A stretch of 64,000 nucleotides of DNA from Tritrichomonas foetus (Eukaryota > Parabasalia > Tritrichomonadida > Tritrichomonadidae), in the NCBI GenBank assembly GCA_001839685.1, contig MLAK01000774.1:1-64000 (forward strand), written 5' to 3'. Position 1 is the stretch's first letter. Each line of letters begins with the position of its first letter. Positions 62,501 to 64,000 of this stretch are shown here, one piece after another. Both the position numbers and the translations under genes were made by a program. The notes under the pieces were generated by a model, which was not told the DNA's origin, did no database searches, and worked only from the letters and a program-made list of their open reading frames with translations.

Positions 62501-62639
62501 TTTTCGTGATGTTGTTTCACGTGCAAGGGATGAATTAATTCGTTTGAATGCAATCGACAGTTCAGTGAGAAGGCTTGTAGGTGCAGATAATAGGCAGAAA
62601 ACAGAAGATGCTGTTGCACAAATCGTCATGAATAGTTGA
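59580..62639 (+). CDS. Long coiled-coil protein (1019 aa)
   Basis: This protein is coiled coil through most of its length (about 35-515 and 580-960), with Lys/Glu-rich heptads. The coil is broken by Ser-rich residues near 310-330 and by an Asn/Gln/Tyr/Phe-rich segment at about 515-570 (NNFSNNYFPQGGQMNSS…) followed by a KRCKCK cluster. A non-coiled C-terminal segment (RYFSFVADQFRQFFNPQDSI) ends the protein. It probably belongs to the mastigont cytoskeleton, by architecture only. Coiled-coil similarity to other families would be unspecific. ATG start and single exon. Confidence 0.83.
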   Translation: MIFDSISESETNIHNNDGKNEDSEMQLIAESRGIHLQQINESLQKENSKLRAQFEEAVRVNSQIDDLHKKIQSLTNEIFDLKSQKEDLSQRLEIALHANDELTIKFEDQKESLHEQRKSDLLSLQTEIQRTQRKLKNEEDKNHKMVEKYDKEIDKLTVENKTNQNYLQRIISGAEHYFEQSFHNTEDLIKYLNQPPLRVQETQDNFHISSSITVKNKQIAEIEKQKKRVLQKLDKAHAKNKELAHEIISLEKEHSSQIYIYTDKIEELNMLLQQQKEEHSLIDEGNKHKIDVLNSKIAALSSEIQQNKLSQITSASISSKSSSSAKNSVSDDSSQLPIGQLPRITQLEEELEDLTVKHNEITEKLNIMTEKYEDTILKLKENEEENDKLKKGYDKVFNDLNALKLVHQNSITENQMLRTALRSKDDPKVIETKKEKIKKLQNHIRDLERQLQEKENFITEQTIDFEEKIHNFDNDKLSLKADNERLKTEINSLNEKIKKLNDEVGSSKLTSQFYKEQNSNNFSNNYFPQGGQMNSSPYFIPQNGNNPFYDSYNNNENLQQNNIGNYETKMITSKRCKCKLEEAIQKAEQATKEKEEIDKKFTTILSSLTSMLSLTAKQAESPEECVSELQNFVKSHEALKHEHEAFNNALIQLATEFDISKTNLNNDFSIIICELREKLKKQKCMIQKRKKQISQLKKATNLLKDQSFQLEKDSKEQQSELVELKSSMKEIESKNSKMKRLIHSQKQQLQNYYKIHEEQESSTAKHVDKLVNARKEVEYSFREQINDLNMKIANLRKQTDDCHSEIELYKETIRNQKATIVELQLKLGNRQKEGEENEYNWKSSSDKEKTRQEKVITELQQNLENARNDLEKISKQLTAANKKLKQAKNYCLQAKLEKEKLQQEIESQRERLEREKQITETESKASVLKAESDYTAKLDEQKGKWEKDKRRYFSFVADQFRQFFNPQDSIDEKSFRDVVSRARDELIRLNAIDSSVRRLVGADNRQKTEDAVAQIVMNS

Positions 62640-63656
62640 AATTTTTATGTTTTTATGTTATAAATAGTTGGCTGAAGTTAGCAGTCATTGTAATATTGAC
62701 AATGAGTTGTAGAATTTAGGTATTATTAGTATTCCAAAGCCCATGCAAAAATATTGTTCAATTGTATATTATTTATTTTATAAACATCGAAATTAGAAAT
62801 GTGCTTTATTATTATTATTATTTTAATGAGAAACAGGATCAAAGATCAACCATTCAGATATTAAATTTTATTCATAACAATAGAAAAGTTTTATCGGAAA
62901 TAAAATTTTTTTAATCAATTTTTTCATAATGAACAAGTAGAGATTATTTAGAATAGATTATGTGAAGTCATCCATTATCAGGAATTACAAAATTTGTTGA
63001 ACAAATTAATCAATTAGCCATAAATCAATAAGCTTCACTTCTAATCAACAAATCATAATTAGAGCTTCCACAATTGCTTAATTTCATAAAAGATAGATGT
63101 TTTTAGGGATTCCATGGCATGATTTTGGGAAAAGCATTCTTGGTTGAATTTACAAAACCGTTTATTTTACCGCGAAATAATTTGTGAATCTCTTACCGCT
63201 GATTTAATTCAATTTCATTTCACTTTCGCTTTATCGTTTATCTCATAACCTGTCCTCAATAGTAAAATATCTTGATATATAGAATTTAATATTCCGAATA
63301 AATGCTTTTATATCTTTCTCATCTCTTTTTGGTATAGGGATACTCTCTTAGAAAAGGAAAAAGCTGCTAAATGAAAAAAATACTCCGATTTCATTTTTTC
63401 ATTTTACTAATATTTATTTTCTATTATATTCAATTTGCTGCTATCTCTTCATTCAAAATGTTTTCGAAATATTGAAAATATTGAAAAGAGAATGATATAA
63501 AGTATTGAAAACTCAATAATTAAATATTATTACAATAATTACCAATTATCTTCTGAAATTTGAACGATACAAACATAATCAGAAACTATAGTATTTAAAA
63601 AGTTAAATATTAGTCATATCACCAGATGAATATTCTGTTCACATCACTTTTATAAA
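62640..63656. other. Spacer 5' of OsmC
   Basis: This 1017-bp AT-rich region contains a short (ATT)n run near 62810 and the OsmC initiator at its end. No open gene is seen. Confidence 0.55.
63644..63650 (+). promoter_or_regulatory. Initiator (Inr) of the OsmC gene
   Basis: TCACTTT is a full match to the Trichomonas initiator, with +1 at 63646, 11 bases before the ATG. It is the best initiator match in the window and sits at a gene with highly biased codons. Confidence 0.7.
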
Positions 63657-64000
63657 ATGCTTTCTTCTTCATTCAAGCGCTCACTCCCAGAAATCTGGAA
63701 GGCTCACTCCCACCTCATAGTTGGCGAAGAATGGTGGTGCACTGATAACCAAGGCCGCGGAATCGTCACAACAGCCGGATTAGGATCTGCCCCAACACCA
63801 CCAGATTTACTCCTTATGGGTCTCGGAGCCTGCGCCGGAAACGGAATCAAATTCATTCTCGAAAAGAACGGAAAGAAGGTTCGCTCCCTCGATGTCGATG
63901 TCGAAGGCGAATGGGATCCAAAGCCAGTCCGCAGAATGAAAGATATTCGCCTCAAGGTTACAGCTGACGCCGATATCGACCAAGCTTCACTCAGCAAGAT
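63657..64000 (+). CDS. OsmC: OsmC-family peroxidase, 5' part, probable hydrogenosomal protein
   Basis: The frame opens at an ATG and runs off the window after 114 codons. It starts MLSSSFKRSLPEIW, a short Ser/Arg presequence starting Met-Leu-Ser as in many trichomonad hydrogenosomal proteins. The OsmC fold follows: PTPPDLLLMGLGACAGNGIKFILEK carries the first redox-active cysteine (GAC), then VRSLDVDVEGEWD. The second cysteine would lie beyond the window. OsmC reduces organic peroxides with lipoyl-protein electrons, and in Trichomonas vaginalis it acts in hydrogenosomes. C-rich third positions suggest high expression. The open frame on the other strand here is its shadow. Confidence 0.92.
   Translation, partial: MLSSSFKRSLPEIWKAHSHLIVGEEWWCTDNQGRGIVTTAGLGSAPTPPDLLLMGLGACAGNGIKFILEKNGKKVRSLDVDVEGEWDPKPVRRMKDIRLKVTADADIDQASLSK

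Noticed and set aside
1..64000. CRISPR arrays, insertion sequences, phage or viral genes
   Set aside because: I found no spaced direct-repeat array, no transposase, integrase, capsid or polymerase motif on either strand.

Overview
This window is strongly AT-rich eukaryotic nuclear DNA, most likely from a trichomonad (Parabasalia), with Tritrichomonas as the best guess. Almost every gene is one long uninterrupted reading frame separated by AT-only spacers. Several genes have a TCAYW initiator (the Trichomonas Inr consensus) 7-11 bases before the ATG. The content also fits: a short dynamin, an OsmC with a hydrogenosome-type N-terminus, a Myb protein of the trichomonad type, flagellar coiled-coil proteins, and a bacterial-type anaerobic acyl-CoA dehydratase activase. 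The genus is an inference; the case for a flagellated anaerobic protist is firmer.

Layout. 1-8.2 kb: CAMK-like kinase (-), long spacers, a small gene relic and an unknown 370-aa protein (-). 8.2-17.2 kb: CFAP58-like flagellar protein (-), dynamin-related GTPase (+), two-RRM protein (-), SAPS-domain PP6 regulatory subunit (-) interrupted by a probable 26-nt intron. 17.4-21 kb: redox-dead PDI-like secretory protein (+) and SLC35F6-like transporter (+). 21-28 kb: 2156-aa coiled-coil/zinc-ribbon protein (-) and tRNA-Arg(ACG) (+). 28-35 kb: Myb protein, MAF1, tetraspanin with a probable 5'-proximal intron, and amylosucrase-like paralogue A (all +). 35-47 kb: 1823-aa helical-repeat protein (-) and the 1578-aa tandem BadF/HgdC-type activase (-). 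47-59 kb: LRR protein and amylosucrase-like paralogue B (+), a 72-aa protein and a coiled-coil protein (-), a candidate structured RNA of about 173 nt, a 1448-aa helical-repeat protein (+), a second LRR protein (-). 59.5-64 kb: 1019-aa coiled-coil protein (+) and the 5' part of OsmC (+), cut by the window end.

The genes do not form operons. Groups by likely role are: flagellum/cytoskeleton (CFAP58, other coiled-coil proteins, possibly the LRR proteins), hydrogenosome and anaerobic metabolism (OsmC, dynamin for organelle division, activase), Pol III (MAF1 and a tRNA gene), and signalling (kinase, SAPS subunit).

The points most worth a second look are the two short introns, the two amylosucrase-family proteins that have lost the catalytic nucleophile, and the structured-RNA candidate at 52.7 kb. 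Five isolated N positions mark contig joins. At two of them the flanks are duplicated and look like unmerged contig overlaps, not biology.
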